Source: JACCXG01 sp963785755 (GTDB lineage: Bacteria > Acidobacteriota > Vicinamibacteria > Vicinamibacterales > 2-12-FULL-66-21). From it: 64,000 nt of DNA. The stretch spans positions 186,001 through 250,000 of the forward strand of contig CAWAXG010000039.1 in the NCBI GenBank assembly GCA_963785755.1. Reading direction: 5' to 3'. The first letter of the stretch is position 1. Every line of letters begins with the position of its first letter. The notes beneath the pieces are model-generated. The model did no database searches, had not been told where the DNA came from, and saw nothing but the letters and a program-made list of their open reading frames with translations. Below are positions 9,019 to 17,705 of this stretch, one piece after another. The position numbers and the translations under genes are program-made.

Positions 9019-9951
9019 ATGAAGATCGTGATCGCGGGTGGCACGGGCTTTCTTGGCAGCCCGCTTGCCGAAACATACGCCGAGGATGGTCATGACGTCC
9101 GGGTGTTGACCAGATCTCTCGCGCCAGGCGAATCACAGCACGAGTCGGGTACCGGCGTACCGGGGATCACTCGCGTCGGCTGGAAGCCGGACGGGCGCTC
9201 CGGTCCGTGGGCGGAATCGATCTCCGGCGCGGACGCGGTCATCAATATCGCCGGAGCTTCGATCGGCGACAAGCGCTGGAATCCGCGGCGCAAGGCCGAG
9301 CTCCGCGACAGCCGGATCCTGGCCACGCGCAGCCTGGCCGAGGCGATCACGGCTGCGCCCGTGGCGCCGCAGGTCTTCATCAGCTCGAGCGCTGTCGGTT
9401 ACTACGGCACCTCGGATGGCGACCCGAAGACGGAGGCATCGCGGGCTGGCAGCGATTTCCTCGCCCAGCTTTGCGAGGACTGGGAGAAGGAAGCGCAGCG
9501 CGGCGCGCGGGATGGCGTCCGCTTCGCCATCATCCGTACGGGCATGGTCTTCGAGCGGTCAGGCGGGTCGCTGGCGCAGATGATGATGCCGTTCAAGTTC
9601 TTTGCCGGCGGCCGCGTGGGCTCGGGCCGCCAGTACATCTCGTGGGTTCACCGGCTCGACTGGATCGAGATGGTGCGGTGGATCGTGCAGACGCCCGAAG
9701 CATCGGGCCCGATCAATGTCACCGCACCGCATCCAGTGACCAATCGCGAGCTCGCCAGGGCGCTCGGACGCGCGATGCGGCGTCCCGCCCTGCTTCCGGC
9801 GCCGAAGTTCGGCCTGAAGATCGTCCTCGGTGAACTCGCCGACTTCGTCGTTACCGGCCAGCGGGTGATCCCGGCGCGCGCCCTGTCGCTCGGCTACCAC
9901 TTCAGGTATCCCGAGCTGGACATCGCCTTCAGGGGAATCTTCGGGGACTGA
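9019..9951 (+). CDS. TIGR01777-type NAD(P)-dependent epimerase/oxidoreductase (YfcH-like)
   Basis: A 310-aa short-chain dehydrogenase/reductase of the extended, atypical type. The Rossmann motif GGTGFLG lies at residues 7-13. It is followed by the family's NIAGASIGDKRWNPRRKAEL block, SSAVGYYGTSDGD (active-site region), WEKEA, and a C-terminal DUF1731-like helix that ends near LSLGYHFRYPEL. These features match the YfcH/SulA branch (TIGR01777), whose physiological substrate is not known. The start is the ATG at 9019, preceded by an Arg-rich out-of-frame stretch with no strong ribosome-binding site. Its 3' end overlaps the convergent DUF1501 gene by 23 nt. Confidence 0.85.
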   Translation: MKIVIAGGTGFLGSPLAETYAEDGHDVRVLTRSLAPGESQHESGTGVPGITRVGWKPDGRSGPWAESISGADAVINIAGASIGDKRWNPRRKAELRDSRILATRSLAEAITAAPVAPQVFISSSAVGYYGTSDGDPKTEASRAGSDFLAQLCEDWEKEAQRGARDGVRFAIIRTGMVFERSGGSLAQMMMPFKFFAGGRVGSGRQYISWVHRLDWIEMVRWIVQTPEASGPINVTAPHPVTNRELARALGRAMRRPALLPAPKFGLKIVLGELADFVVTGQRVIPARALSLGYHFRYPELDIAFRGIFGD

Positions 9952-11226
9952 GGTCTCTCGACAAGAACGCCGGCGCGCCGGCGCGGAAGTCGCCGCCGAG
10001 CACCGCGTTCGCGTCGCCACCCAGCCAGGAGTCGATCACCCGCGCATAGACCGAGCGGAAGTCGGTCTCGTGGCGGACGTCCCCGCCGTTGTTCTCGAGC
10101 GTCGGGTTGTCGGGGGTGGCATTCAGTGTCGCGGCGGTTCCGTAAATGCCGCCGCGGACGCTTCCGCCAATCACCATCATCAGGCCGCCGGCGCCATGAT
10201 CGGTGCCCTGGCTGCCGTTCTCGCTGATGCGGCGGCCGAACTCGGAGAACTGCAGGATCAGCGTGTCGCGGATCAGGCCCTGGTTGTCGAGGTCGCGATA
10301 GAAAGACGTCAGGCCTTCGTTGAGCATGTTCATCAGCACGGAGTACGAGCCATTGGCGGCGTTCGTGTTCTGATTCGCATGCGTGTCATAGCCGCCGGTC
10401 TGCACCCAGAACACCTTGGTCCCGACGCCTTTCGAGATCGCGCCGGCAACCGCGCGCAGCGCCTGCGAGAACCCGTTGTTCGCGTAGGCGACCGACGACA
10501 CGTAGGTCCCGACCTGGGCGACGCGATCGAGCGTGGCGAACGCGCCCTGCGCCGTCGCGTTCACGAACGCCAGATGCGGACGATCGGACGGAACGTGTGA
10601 CGCGATTCTCAACGCGCTGTCGCGCGCAAAGGCCGCATCCGTCGCGGAGTTGGGGCTCGAGAACGCATAGCCGGCGACGCTCGGGATCGAGGGCACGCCG
10701 ACGGTTCGCGCCAGCAGCGTACGCGGCGTCTCCCGTATGGTCGACCATGCCGTCAGCGGATCGGCGGGCGACGGCAGCGTGTCCAGGTATCGGCCCAGCC
10801 ATCCGGTCCCCTGCGGCGCACCCGGATCGCCGGTGGACCAGATGTCCGTGCCGAGGAAATGCGAGCGGCTCGAGTTGGGATAGCCGGTGCGCTGGATGAT
10901 CGCCAGGCGGCCGCTGTCGAAGATCGACTTCAACCCGGCGAGCCGCGGATTGAGCCCGAGCGCGTTGCCCGCGCCGTCGCTGCCGATCTGCAGGACGTTC
11001 GCCGCCGGAATCGCCAGCACCGGCCGCCGCGCGTAGGTACCTGCTGATCCGTGTACGGGATCAGGGTGCTCAGCGCGTCGTTGCCGCCGCTCAGATACAG
11101 CACGACGAGGTTCCGCTGCGATCGTCCCTGCGCGCGCGCCAGATCCGACAGAAACGACGGCGCCGCGAAGCTGACGGTGAAGGCGGCGACGCCGCCGCGC
11201 ACGAACTCACGTCGACTGATGGCCAT
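9929..11226 (-). CDS. DUF1501 family Tat-exported protein, frame interrupted near 11036-11041
   Basis: The N-terminus MAISRREFVRGG is a twin-arginine-type signal (SRREF) followed by a hydrophobic stretch; the mature part starts NLVVLYLSGGNDALSTL, a DUF1501 hallmark resembling sulfatase/phosphatase folds. Reading from the ATG at 11224-11226, the frame is correct up to IPYTDQQ. It then changes at GGTACC (11036-11041), and the rest (YARRPVLAIPAANVLQIG to the TGA at 9929) continues in another frame. Removing one G and one C around TAC restores TDQQYYARRPVLAIP, the family sequence. Other conserved blocks are SRSHFLGTDIW, QTGGYDTHANQ and FSEFGRRISENGSQGTDHG. It follows a DUF1800 gene by 12 bp; such pairs are common in Acidobacteriota, Planctomycetes and Bacteroidetes. 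Function is unknown. Confidence 0.8.
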
Positions 11227-11237
11227 ACCAATTCCCC

Positions 11238-12689
11238 TTATACCAACTGGTAGTCACCGGAACCGACCACGAGATGGACGAGGCCGGACGCCTTGGTCGC
11301 GCGCTGGTCATCCGAGCCGGTCCAGTTGACGCCCGCCCGCGCGTAATCGAGCAGCGCGTTGTACGACGAGGGCGCGAACTCCGGCGGCGTGAGGCGATCC
11401 AGGACGAACGAGAGGAGCGATTCGGGGGTCTGGCCATCCTGCCTGGACACGTCACGCAGGTTGAACTTCTGGTTCGTGGCGAGCTGCGCCGCGAAGTTCA
11501 TCCGCGACAGCATGCCGCCGGTCGAGAACCAGCCGCGTCCGAGCTCCCATCCGTTGACGTCGGGCGGCTCGAACAGCTGCTGCCCCATGTTGAGGAGCGG
11601 CGTCAGCGCGCTGCTGAGCGTGAACCCGTTCATCCCCACTTCCTTGAGCGACCGCGCGACGAATTCGACCGGCCACGAGTAGCGCTTGTACCAGTTGCGC
11701 TCGTCGTGGAACTGCGGCGACGTCAGCAGCCGCCAGACCATCGGCTTGATCTCGTAGTTGCTCGAGTAATAGATCTGCGATACCTCGTTGATCAGGCCTT
11801 GATCGGGCGCGTCGACCTCGTTGATGAAGAACTCGTAGAGCTTGCGCGCGAGCCGCGGACCGGTGGCGGGATGCCGCGCCACGGCGTCGATCAGATCCAG
11901 GCCGTCCTGCATCCCCTGCGCGGCCGCGCGCGCGGGAATCACCCGGTTGCCGTTGGTATAGATCGGGAAAGAGAACTCCTTCGCATCGACGTCGTGCGAT
12001 CCCGCGTTGTAGACGAAGGCGTAATACGCATTGCTCGGGCGGGACAGATTCCAGCCGGTGAAGACGCGCGCACCGGCGTACACGTCGGTCTCGGTGAACG
12101 TCGCGACGCCCATCGTGAACAGCTCCATCAGCTCACGCGCGAAGTTCTCCTGCGGCCGGCCGCGGACGTTCTGCCGGCCATCGAGCCACACCAGCATCGC
12201 CGGATCCTTGGCGATGGCCACCAGGATGTCCTTGAAGTTGCCGAGCGCATGCTGACGCAGCAGCTCGATCTGGCCGATCACGCCCTGCGCGTCCTCGCCG
12301 GGCTTTGCCGCCATCATGCGATTGGCGTCGAGGGTATTGAGGCTGCCGTTGATCTTCGACCAGGCGGTCGCGAAGTGGTTGTGCCAGAACAGCGTCATCT
12401 TCTCCTGCAGCGGACGCTGACTGTGGACCATGCGGAACAACCAACGCTGCCGCGCGTCGTCGATGCTGATGAGCGGCTGGAATCCGTTGGCCGCTCGCGC
12501 CGTCACCCCGACGTAGCCAGGTTGACCGATCTTGCTGTCGACGTCGTCGGGGATCCGGTCGTAGTTCACCAGACGGTCGACGGCCGCGACGTAAGGCATG
12601 GCGGCATACCGGACAACGTCCTCCTCCCTCGCGCCGAAGCCGGCACGGCGGAGAAGATGCTCGATGTGTTCTTCGCGTGGTCTCGCCAT
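11238..12689 (-). CDS. DUF1800 family protein
   Basis: A 483-aa protein of the DUF1800 family, recognised by the opening EEHIEHLLRRAGFGA and the blocks FWHNHFATAWSKI, MLVWLDGRQNVRGRPQENFA and RELMELFTMGV. Further blocks are ARVFTGWNLSR and FEPPDVNGWELGRGW, followed near the end by GGMLSRMNFAAQLA. The preferred start is the ATG at 12687-12689 (MARPREEHIEH); 41 extra codons upstream are open but unlike the family. The gene precedes the DUF1501 gene on the same strand and is probably co-transcribed with it. DUF1800/DUF1501 pairs are thought to be cell-envelope or exported partners, but no biochemical activity is established. No signal peptide is evident in this protein. Confidence 0.85.
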   Translation of the reverse strand: MARPREEHIEHLLRRAGFGAREEDVVRYAAMPYVAAVDRLVNYDRIPDDVDSKIGQPGYVGVTARAANGFQPLISIDDARQRWLFRMVHSQRPLQEKMTLFWHNHFATAWSKINGSLNTLDANRMMAAKPGEDAQGVIGQIELLRQHALGNFKDILVAIAKDPAMLVWLDGRQNVRGRPQENFARELMELFTMGVATFTETDVYAGARVFTGWNLSRPSNAYYAFVYNAGSHDVDAKEFSFPIYTNGNRVIPARAAAQGMQDGLDLIDAVARHPATGPRLARKLYEFFINEVDAPDQGLINEVSQIYYSSNYEIKPMVWRLLTSPQFHDERNWYKRYSWPVEFVARSLKEVGMNGFTLSSALTPLLNMGQQLFEPPDVNGWELGRGWFSTGGMLSRMNFAAQLATNQKFNLRDVSRQDGQTPESLLSFVLDRLTPPEFAPSSYNALLDYARAGVNWTGSDDQRATKASGLVHLVVGSGDYQLV

Positions 12690-12816
12690 GTGACGGGTCC
12701 TCCGAGTCAGGTCCCTGCCGGATGGGCCAATCATTTTAGACCGGCTGGAAACAGCGACGTTACGCGGAAAAGCAGAAAAAGCTGGCCGGCGCAGCCCAAC
12801 CGCATGACTCAAGGCT

Positions 12817-12848
12817 GGGGACTCGGGATTCGGGACCGGGGACTCGGG
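12817..12848. repeat. G3N4 heptad array (GGGACTC/GGGATTC units)
   Basis: Five runs of three or four G spaced 7 bp apart on the plus strand (GGGGACTC, GGGATTC, GGGACC, GGGGACTC, GGG). The array ends 5 bp downstream of the stop codon of the minus-strand oxidoreductase gene. It satisfies the usual G-quadruplex pattern. Related arrays occur at 36072, 36261, 42075, 57133 and 57926. Confidence 0.75.
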
Positions 12849-12853
12849 CTACG

Positions 12854-14086
12854 TCAGTGGCTCTGAAGAATCCTGCCGAAACCGAAGAGATCGTCCCCCT
12901 TGCCGGGTTCTCCCGTGACCTGCCTGGTCAGCACTTTCGCCGCCAGCCAGGCCGCGGCGACGCCGTGCCGCGCGAGTCCGAGGGCGAACAGGTGGTGGGG
13001 AAAGTTTCTGTGCGGCCCGATGTAGGGCAGGCCATCGACGGTGTCGTCGAAGGTGTAGGCCCAACTCATCTCGGGAAGCGTGCCGGAAATGGAGGGATAG
13101 AGCAGGGAGAACTCGTACATGAGCTGACCGGTCCGCTGAACCAGGGCCTGAGCCCGGGCACGGGGCGGAACCGGATCCTGGTCGGCTCCCTCAATCAGCA
13201 CGCGATCTTCCTTCAGCCATCTGACGAAATGCGGCGGCTCCGCCCAATCGCGCAGCACCGATGAGCGGCTCCCAACCTCACGCCGGGCGGCCGCGCTCAG
13301 CGGCTGCGTGACGACGCCGTAGCCGTGTCTGGTGTGCAGGTGGCGGCGGAGCTGACGTAAGTCGGAAATTGGCGCGGACGTCGCCACGATCACGGTTTCC
13401 GCGTGGATGACGCCACCGTCGGTGATCACGTCGACGGCTTTTCGCGTGGCCTTGATCCGCCGCACCTCGGACCGTTCGAACAGCGTGGCGCCCCGCACGT
13501 CGGCCGCGCGCGCCAGGCCGATGCAGGCGCGATAGGGATCGAGGACGGCGCCTCGCGTGCGAATCGCGCCGCCGCTCTGGATCGCCGCCTCACGGTGGAC
13601 GACGGCCGGCGTCACCCAGCTGTGATCGAGGCCACCCTTGCGGCGTGCCTCGTATTCGCGGCGGAGCCTGCGGGAGGAATCGCGATCGGGAGCCGCGAGG
13701 ATCAGCAGGTCCTGCGGCGTCAGGTCACAGCTGACCTCCAGCCGTCGCAACGCGGCGGGGAAATCCAGTGCGGCGCGGCGAATGCTCTGCCAGAGGCTTC
13801 GGCCGGCCCGCAAACCGTACGCGGACGTCGTGGCGGTGAACGAGACGTCGAAGTCCTCGCGCACGAGCCCGACGGCGCCCGCCGTCGCGCCGCTGCCGAT
13901 CTGGCCGGCCTCGACGAGCACGACGGGAACACGTGCCGCCGCCAGCGCCGCGGCGCACGCGCACCCGGTCAGACCTCCGCCGACGACCACGACACGCGTC
14001 TCGAGATTGCTTCGATGACGGGGGAAACTGGGGCGGCGACGTTGAGGAACCCGGTCGTACCAGAAGGGTGCGAACCGCAGCTTCAT
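12854..14086 (-). CDS. FAD-dependent oxidoreductase (DAO family)
   Basis: A 410-aa flavoprotein. The dinucleotide-binding motif VVVGGGLTGCACAAALA lies at residues 32-48, followed by VEAGQIGSGATAGAVG, the signature of D-amino-acid oxidase/glycine oxidase-type enzymes. The C-terminal GLPYIGPH...LFALGLARHGVAAAWLAA block closes the FAD site, as in ThiO, DadA and related amine oxidases. It probably oxidises a secondary or primary amine or an amino acid; the substrate cannot be told from the sequence. About 30 residues precede the first strand, slightly long for the family. The gene is divergent from the baeRF-like gene across 260 bp in which I see no clear promoter or RNA. Confidence 0.8.
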   Translation of the reverse strand: MKLRFAPFWYDRVPQRRRPSFPRHRSNLETRVVVVGGGLTGCACAAALAAARVPVVLVEAGQIGSGATAGAVGLVREDFDVSFTATTSAYGLRAGRSLWQSIRRAALDFPAALRRLEVSCDLTPQDLLILAAPDRDSSRRLRREYEARRKGGLDHSWVTPAVVHREAAIQSGGAIRTRGAVLDPYRACIGLARAADVRGATLFERSEVRRIKATRKAVDVITDGGVIHAETVIVATSAPISDLRQLRRHLHTRHGYGVVTQPLSAAARREVGSRSSVLRDWAEPPHFVRWLKEDRVLIEGADQDPVPPRARAQALVQRTGQLMYEFSLLYPSISGTLPEMSWAYTFDDTVDGLPYIGPHRNFPHHLFALGLARHGVAAAWLAAKVLTRQVTGEPGKGDDLFGFGRILQSH

Positions 14087-14346
14087 TCGGGTTTTATTCT
14101 ATCCGCGCTCGGCACGGAAACCGCACTTGGCGTAATCACTGCCGAAAAATCCCCAGTCCGTCTGTATCCGCAGCCACGGACTCCAGCGGGGAGACTCAGC
14201 TCGTGCACCAGTGAACGTCGGCGAAAACACCGTGGAAAACCGCCGTTCTTCGTTGCCCGTGACCCATCCGTCGCGCCCGGTGGAGCCATGAACGTGGCGG
14301 CGGGCGTGGCACGCGTTGCGCATGGATGCACGGTGGAGGGATTCGC

Positions 14347-15504
14347 ATGCCCGTCAAGGATCAGCTGGACAAACTCGCCGCCTTCGAGCCGGCGGCATTT
14401 CCGGTCGTCAGTCTGTACCTCAACTCACAGCCCGGCCAGACCGGCCGGGATCAGTTTCATGCCTTCGTTCGCAAGGAGATGGCCTCACGGACCCGCACCT
14501 TCGAGACCGGCTCGCCGGAACGCGAGTCGCTCGATCGCGACAGCGAGCGGATCGAGAAGTTCCTCGAGACAGAGGTCGAGCCGTCCGCGAACGGGCTCGC
14601 GGTGTTCGCCTGTTCCGCGGCAGAGCTCTTCGAGACCGTGCAGCTGACAGCCGCCATCGATCAGCACTGGTTGTATATCGGCGATCGCCCGCACCTGTAT
14701 CCGCTCGCGCGCGTCGAGTCGCTCTATCCGCGCTATGCCGCATTGCTGGCGGAAACCAGCAGCGCCCGCATCCTCGTGTTCGCGACCGGCGAGATCGTGG
14801 CCGACGAAGAAGTACGAGGGGTCAAGACGAAACGCATGTCGCAGGGCGGATGGTCGCAGGCACGATTTCAGCGCCACGCCGAGAACTTCCACGTGCAGCA
14901 CGCGAAGGAGGTCGTCGACGCGCTCGAACGCATCGTGGCCCGCGAGAACATCGACGCGATCATCGTCAGCGGCGACGAGGTCATCATCCCGAGGCTTCGC
15001 GAGCAGATGCCGAAGCACCTCGCCGAAAGAATCGTCGACCACCTGCGATTCGACCGCGACGCCCCCATTGACGAATTCATCGAGGCGTCGCTGGAGGCGA
15101 TGAAACGCGTCCACAGCCAGACGGAGCGCGAGAAAGTCGAGGCCGCGATCGGCGCGTATCGCGCCGGCGGCCTTGGAGTCGTGGGGCCCGAGAACACGCT
15201 CGACGCGCTCGGGAAGGGGCAGGTGGACGAGCTGCTCATTTCGGCGGGCATGCATGCGCTGCAGCCCGTGGGCGCAGGGGCCGGCACGCGGTCCACGGCC
15301 AGCCTGCAAGCCGTTCTGCCCGAAACCGCCGTGCAGCCCGTGACGGCGGGAGAAGCGGCCCAAGTCGGCACGGAGACGGTCCGCCTCGCTGAGGAACTGG
15401 TCACGAAGGCGGCTCAGACCGCGGCACGGATCACGTTCGTCGAAGATCCGAACCTGCTGGCCAGATACGGCGGAGTCGCCGCACTGCTTCGCTTCAAGAT
15501 CTGA
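14347..15504 (+). CDS. Vms1/baeRF-like protein (bacterial eRF1-related, ribosome rescue)
   Basis: A 385-aa protein related to eukaryotic eRF1, Vms1 and the bacterial baeRF (Rv2629-like) group. The N-terminal half contains FPVVSLYLNSQPGQTGRDQF and GLAVFACS. The signature loop GGWSQARFQRHAEN (residues 167-180) corresponds to the catalytic GGQ-type loop that in Vms1 releases nascent chains from tRNA. The following alpha/beta domain (DAIIVSGDEVIIPRLREQMP) and C-terminal eRF1_3-like part (VDELLISAG) complete the family layout. It probably acts on peptidyl-tRNA in stalled ribosomes, by analogy with Vms1. The start ATG at 14347 is fixed by GGAGGG 6 nt upstream; an upstream ATG at 14326 overlaps that site. 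Confidence 0.75.
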   Translation: MPVKDQLDKLAAFEPAAFPVVSLYLNSQPGQTGRDQFHAFVRKEMASRTRTFETGSPERESLDRDSERIEKFLETEVEPSANGLAVFACSAAELFETVQLTAAIDQHWLYIGDRPHLYPLARVESLYPRYAALLAETSSARILVFATGEIVADEEVRGVKTKRMSQGGWSQARFQRHAENFHVQHAKEVVDALERIVARENIDAIIVSGDEVIIPRLREQMPKHLAERIVDHLRFDRDAPIDEFIEASLEAMKRVHSQTEREKVEAAIGAYRAGGLGVVGPENTLDALGKGQVDELLISAGMHALQPVGAGAGTRSTASLQAVLPETAVQPVTAGEAAQVGTETVRLAEELVTKAAQTAARITFVEDPNLLARYGGVAALLRFKI

Positions 15505-15549
15505 CCGCGGCGTGTAACCTCACGCTGACAGCGCAGAGGATGAAGCGGT

Positions 15550-16155
15550 TCACCTGGTCCGGCGGCTGCGTGTTCCTCGATAGAGCGCGACGATCGAGAC
15601 GATGGTGCCAACGATCGCCAGTGCCGTCAGCGTGCCGACGATCACCTCGAACGCGGTCGACTGCATCCATGTCAGGATCCGGCGCCCGTAGATCGCGGCC
15701 AGACCTGCCTCGGCGAGAAACCGCAGCGATCGGCACGCGGCCAGCGTGATGAAGAACGTCCACGGGTTGGCACCGACCGCGCCACTGGCCAGCACGAACG
15801 CGGTGAAGGGGAAAGGGGGCGGAATCACGCCAAGGGCGGCCACGCTCACGGCGGCGTGGCGGCTCGCGCGCCTCTTTACCCGCTCGAGGCGAGAGGGCTT
15901 GATGAGCAGCGTCAGCCCTCGCTCGCCGAGCTTGCGGCCGATCCAGAAGGTGACGAGCCCGCCTGCGACGGAGCCGGCCGTCGCCAGGAGGGCGTACAGC
16001 CAGAAGAGCGCGGGTGTGCGCGCCGCGAGAATCACGACGGCGAAGTCGATGCCGAGCGGCAGCATGAACACAATCGACGCGTCGAGCGCGCCGAGCAGCA
16101 CCAGTCCCGCCGGTGTGAGGAAGTAGCCGAGAACCTGATAGAAGAACGCTCGCAT
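15550..16155 (-). CDS. YqaA/DedA-type VTT-domain membrane protein
   Basis: A 201-aa protein with about five hydrophobic segments starting at MRAFFYQVLGYF (ATG at 16153-16155; the longer frame upstream is not family-like). The central LATAGSVAGGLVTFWIGRKLGERGL resembles the VTT (SNARE-associated/DedA) motif G-x-x-G-x-x-x-x-Y-x-x-G, and IPPPFPFTAFVLASGAVGAN matches the second re-entrant hairpin. Family members include DedA and YqaA, linked to lipid flipping and membrane-potential homeostasis, but the role of YqaA is not established. The gene is convergent with the baeRF-like gene (45 bp gap). Confidence 0.75.
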   Translation of the reverse strand: MRAFFYQVLGYFLTPAGLVLLGALDASIVFMLPLGIDFAVVILAARTPALFWLYALLATAGSVAGGLVTFWIGRKLGERGLTLLIKPSRLERVKRRASRHAAVSVAALGVIPPPFPFTAFVLASGAVGANPWTFFITLAACRSLRFLAEAGLAAIYGRRILTWMQSTAFEVIVGTLTALAIVGTIVSIVALYRGTRSRRTR

Positions 16156-16231
16156 CGCCGGGTCGGAGCCTATGCAAACCGCGCGGCAGCCGGATCCCCG
16201 CGCCGCCGGCGCCAAATGGGCATGACACAAT

Positions 16232-17566
16232 ATGACCATGTGCGTTCGGTATCGATGGATTGCAGTGTGTTGCTGGGCGCTGCTCCTGCCGGTGATGGTC
16301 GCCACATCCGCTCAGGATTCGGCGCGCAAGCCTGAGAGTCGGACGGGGGGCATGAACGAGATCGCGGAACGCTACGTCAAGCTCGTGCTCGCGCTCGGCC
16401 AGCACGATGCCGACTATGTCGACGCGTACTACGGCCCGCCTGAATGGAAGAAGGAGGCCGAGGCGGGCAAGGTGCCGCTCGACGAGCTGGCCACACGCGC
16501 GCGCGTGTTGATCGATGCGGTCGCGTCGGCGACGGTTCCATCGGCTGAGATGGACGGCCTGCGCCACCGCTACCTCGAACGGCAGCTCTCGGCGCTCGCG
16601 GCCCGCATCCGGATGTTGAAGGGCGAACGGCTGTCATTCGATGAAGAGTCTCGCGCGCTCTACGATGCCGTCGCGCCGACCCTGCCCGAATCACATTTCC
16701 AGGCCATCCTCGATCAGCTCGAGAAGCGGTTCCCCGGTGCCGGTCCGCTGATCACGAGGTACGAGGCGTTCCGCAGCAAGTTCGTGATTCCGCGCGAGAA
16801 GCACGACGCGGTCTTCCAGGCGGCGATAAAGGGATGCCGGGCGCGGACAATCGCTCATGTGAAGCTGCCCGAGACCGAGCGGTTCACGCTGGAGTACGTC
16901 ACGAACAAATCGTGGAGCGGCTACAACTGGTATCAGGGCAACTACCGCAGCCTGATCCAGATGAACACGGATCTGCCGATCTACATCGATCGGGCGCTCG
17001 ATCTCGCCTGCCATGAGGGCTATCCGGGACACCACGTCTACAACGCGCTGCTGGAGAAGCACCTGGTGCGGGATCGCGGCTGGGTCGAGTTCTCCGTTTA
17101 TCCGCTGTTCTCGCCGCAATCGCTGATCGCGGAGGGAACCGCCAATTACGGGATCGACGTCGCGTTTCCTGGTCCCGAGCGCATCACGTTCGAGAAGAAC
17201 GAGTTGTTTCCGGCGGCGGGACTGGATCCGTCGCGCGCCGCCGAGTACTACGAGGTCCAGACGCTCGTCGAGAAGCTGGCGTACGCCGGCAACGAAGCGG
17301 CTCGCCGCTACATCAACGGGCAGATCGATCGTGACGGCGCCGCCGCCTGGCTCGAACGCTACGCGCTGATGACCAGGGAGCGAGCGGCTCAGCGGGTCAG
17401 GTTCTTCGATCAGTACCGCAGCTACGTCATCAACTACAACCTCGGCAAGGATCTCGTCCGCCAGTACATCGAATCGCGTCCGGGCGTGGCAGGAAGTGCG
17501 CCGCGGCGATGGGAGGAGTTCACGAAGCTCCTGTCGTCCCCCAGGCTGCCCTCGACGCTCAAGTAG
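16232..17566 (+). CDS. Secreted DUF885-type putative metallohydrolase
   Basis: A 444-aa protein with an N-terminal signal peptide (hydrophobic CVRYRWIAVCCWALLLPVMV up to about residue 26). The core carries the DUF885 signature ACHEGYPGHHVYNALL, with His261, Glu262 and a further His pair at 267-268. SLIAEGTANYGID near residue 310 supplies the likely third metal-site Glu. This is the HExxxHH-type arrangement seen in DUF885 proteins, which resemble zinc carboxypeptidases but mostly lack assay data. Two Met codons (16232 and 16238) are available. The 3' end is followed by a GC-hairpin repeat and then the quinone reductase gene. Confidence 0.7.
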   Translation: MTMCVRYRWIAVCCWALLLPVMVATSAQDSARKPESRTGGMNEIAERYVKLVLALGQHDADYVDAYYGPPEWKKEAEAGKVPLDELATRARVLIDAVASATVPSAEMDGLRHRYLERQLSALAARIRMLKGERLSFDEESRALYDAVAPTLPESHFQAILDQLEKRFPGAGPLITRYEAFRSKFVIPREKHDAVFQAAIKGCRARTIAHVKLPETERFTLEYVTNKSWSGYNWYQGNYRSLIQMNTDLPIYIDRALDLACHEGYPGHHVYNALLEKHLVRDRGWVEFSVYPLFSPQSLIAEGTANYGIDVAFPGPERITFEKNELFPAAGLDPSRAAEYYEVQTLVEKLAYAGNEAARRYINGQIDRDGAAAWLERYALMTRERAAQRVRFFDQYRSYVINYNLGKDLVRQYIESRPGVAGSAPRRWEEFTKLLSSPRLPSTLK

Positions 17567-17591
17567 GCGTCGAATCAGCCGAGTCGCAGAC

Positions 17592-17704
17592 AGCAGCACC
17601 CGGCCGGAGGCCGGCTCTTCGCGTGGGGGTGGGCCGCCTTCGCTTACGCTACGGCGAGCGTGGCCGAAGCCTTGGCGGAGGCCCGGCCCCGCGAGCAATA
17701 AAAC
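17592..17704 (+). repeat. GC-hairpin repeat family, copy 1
   Basis: Starts with the palindromic core CCGGCCGGAGGCCGG, continues TCTTCGCGTGGGGGTGGGCC, and ends GGCCCCGCGAGCAATAA, just before the ATG at 17706. An internal 40-bp part (CTTACGCTACGGCGAGCG followed by TGGCCGAAGCC) is absent from the other copies. Two further copies lie at 50655 and 50781, the last in inverse orientation. Confidence 0.75.
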
Positions 17705-17705
17705 A

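Noticed and set aside
11036..11041. Programmed ribosomal frameshift in the DUF1501 gene
   Set aside because: There is no slippery heptamer or downstream structure here, and the same kind of one- or two-base insertion occurs in unrelated genes, so error or mutation is more likely.
12817..12848. CRISPR-like array of short repeats
   Set aside because: Units are 7 bp with no spacers of 30 bp or more and no cas genes in the window.
14087..14346. Regulatory RNA or riboswitch in the 260-bp divergent gap
   Set aside because: I found no extended pairing, T-box or known aptamer consensus; only a ribosome-binding site for the downstream gene is clear.
17567..17705. Small ORF encoding an Arg/Gly-rich peptide before the quinone reductase gene
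   Set aside because: It is translated from the GC-hairpin repeat and the quinone reductase N-terminus is complete from the ATG at 17706.
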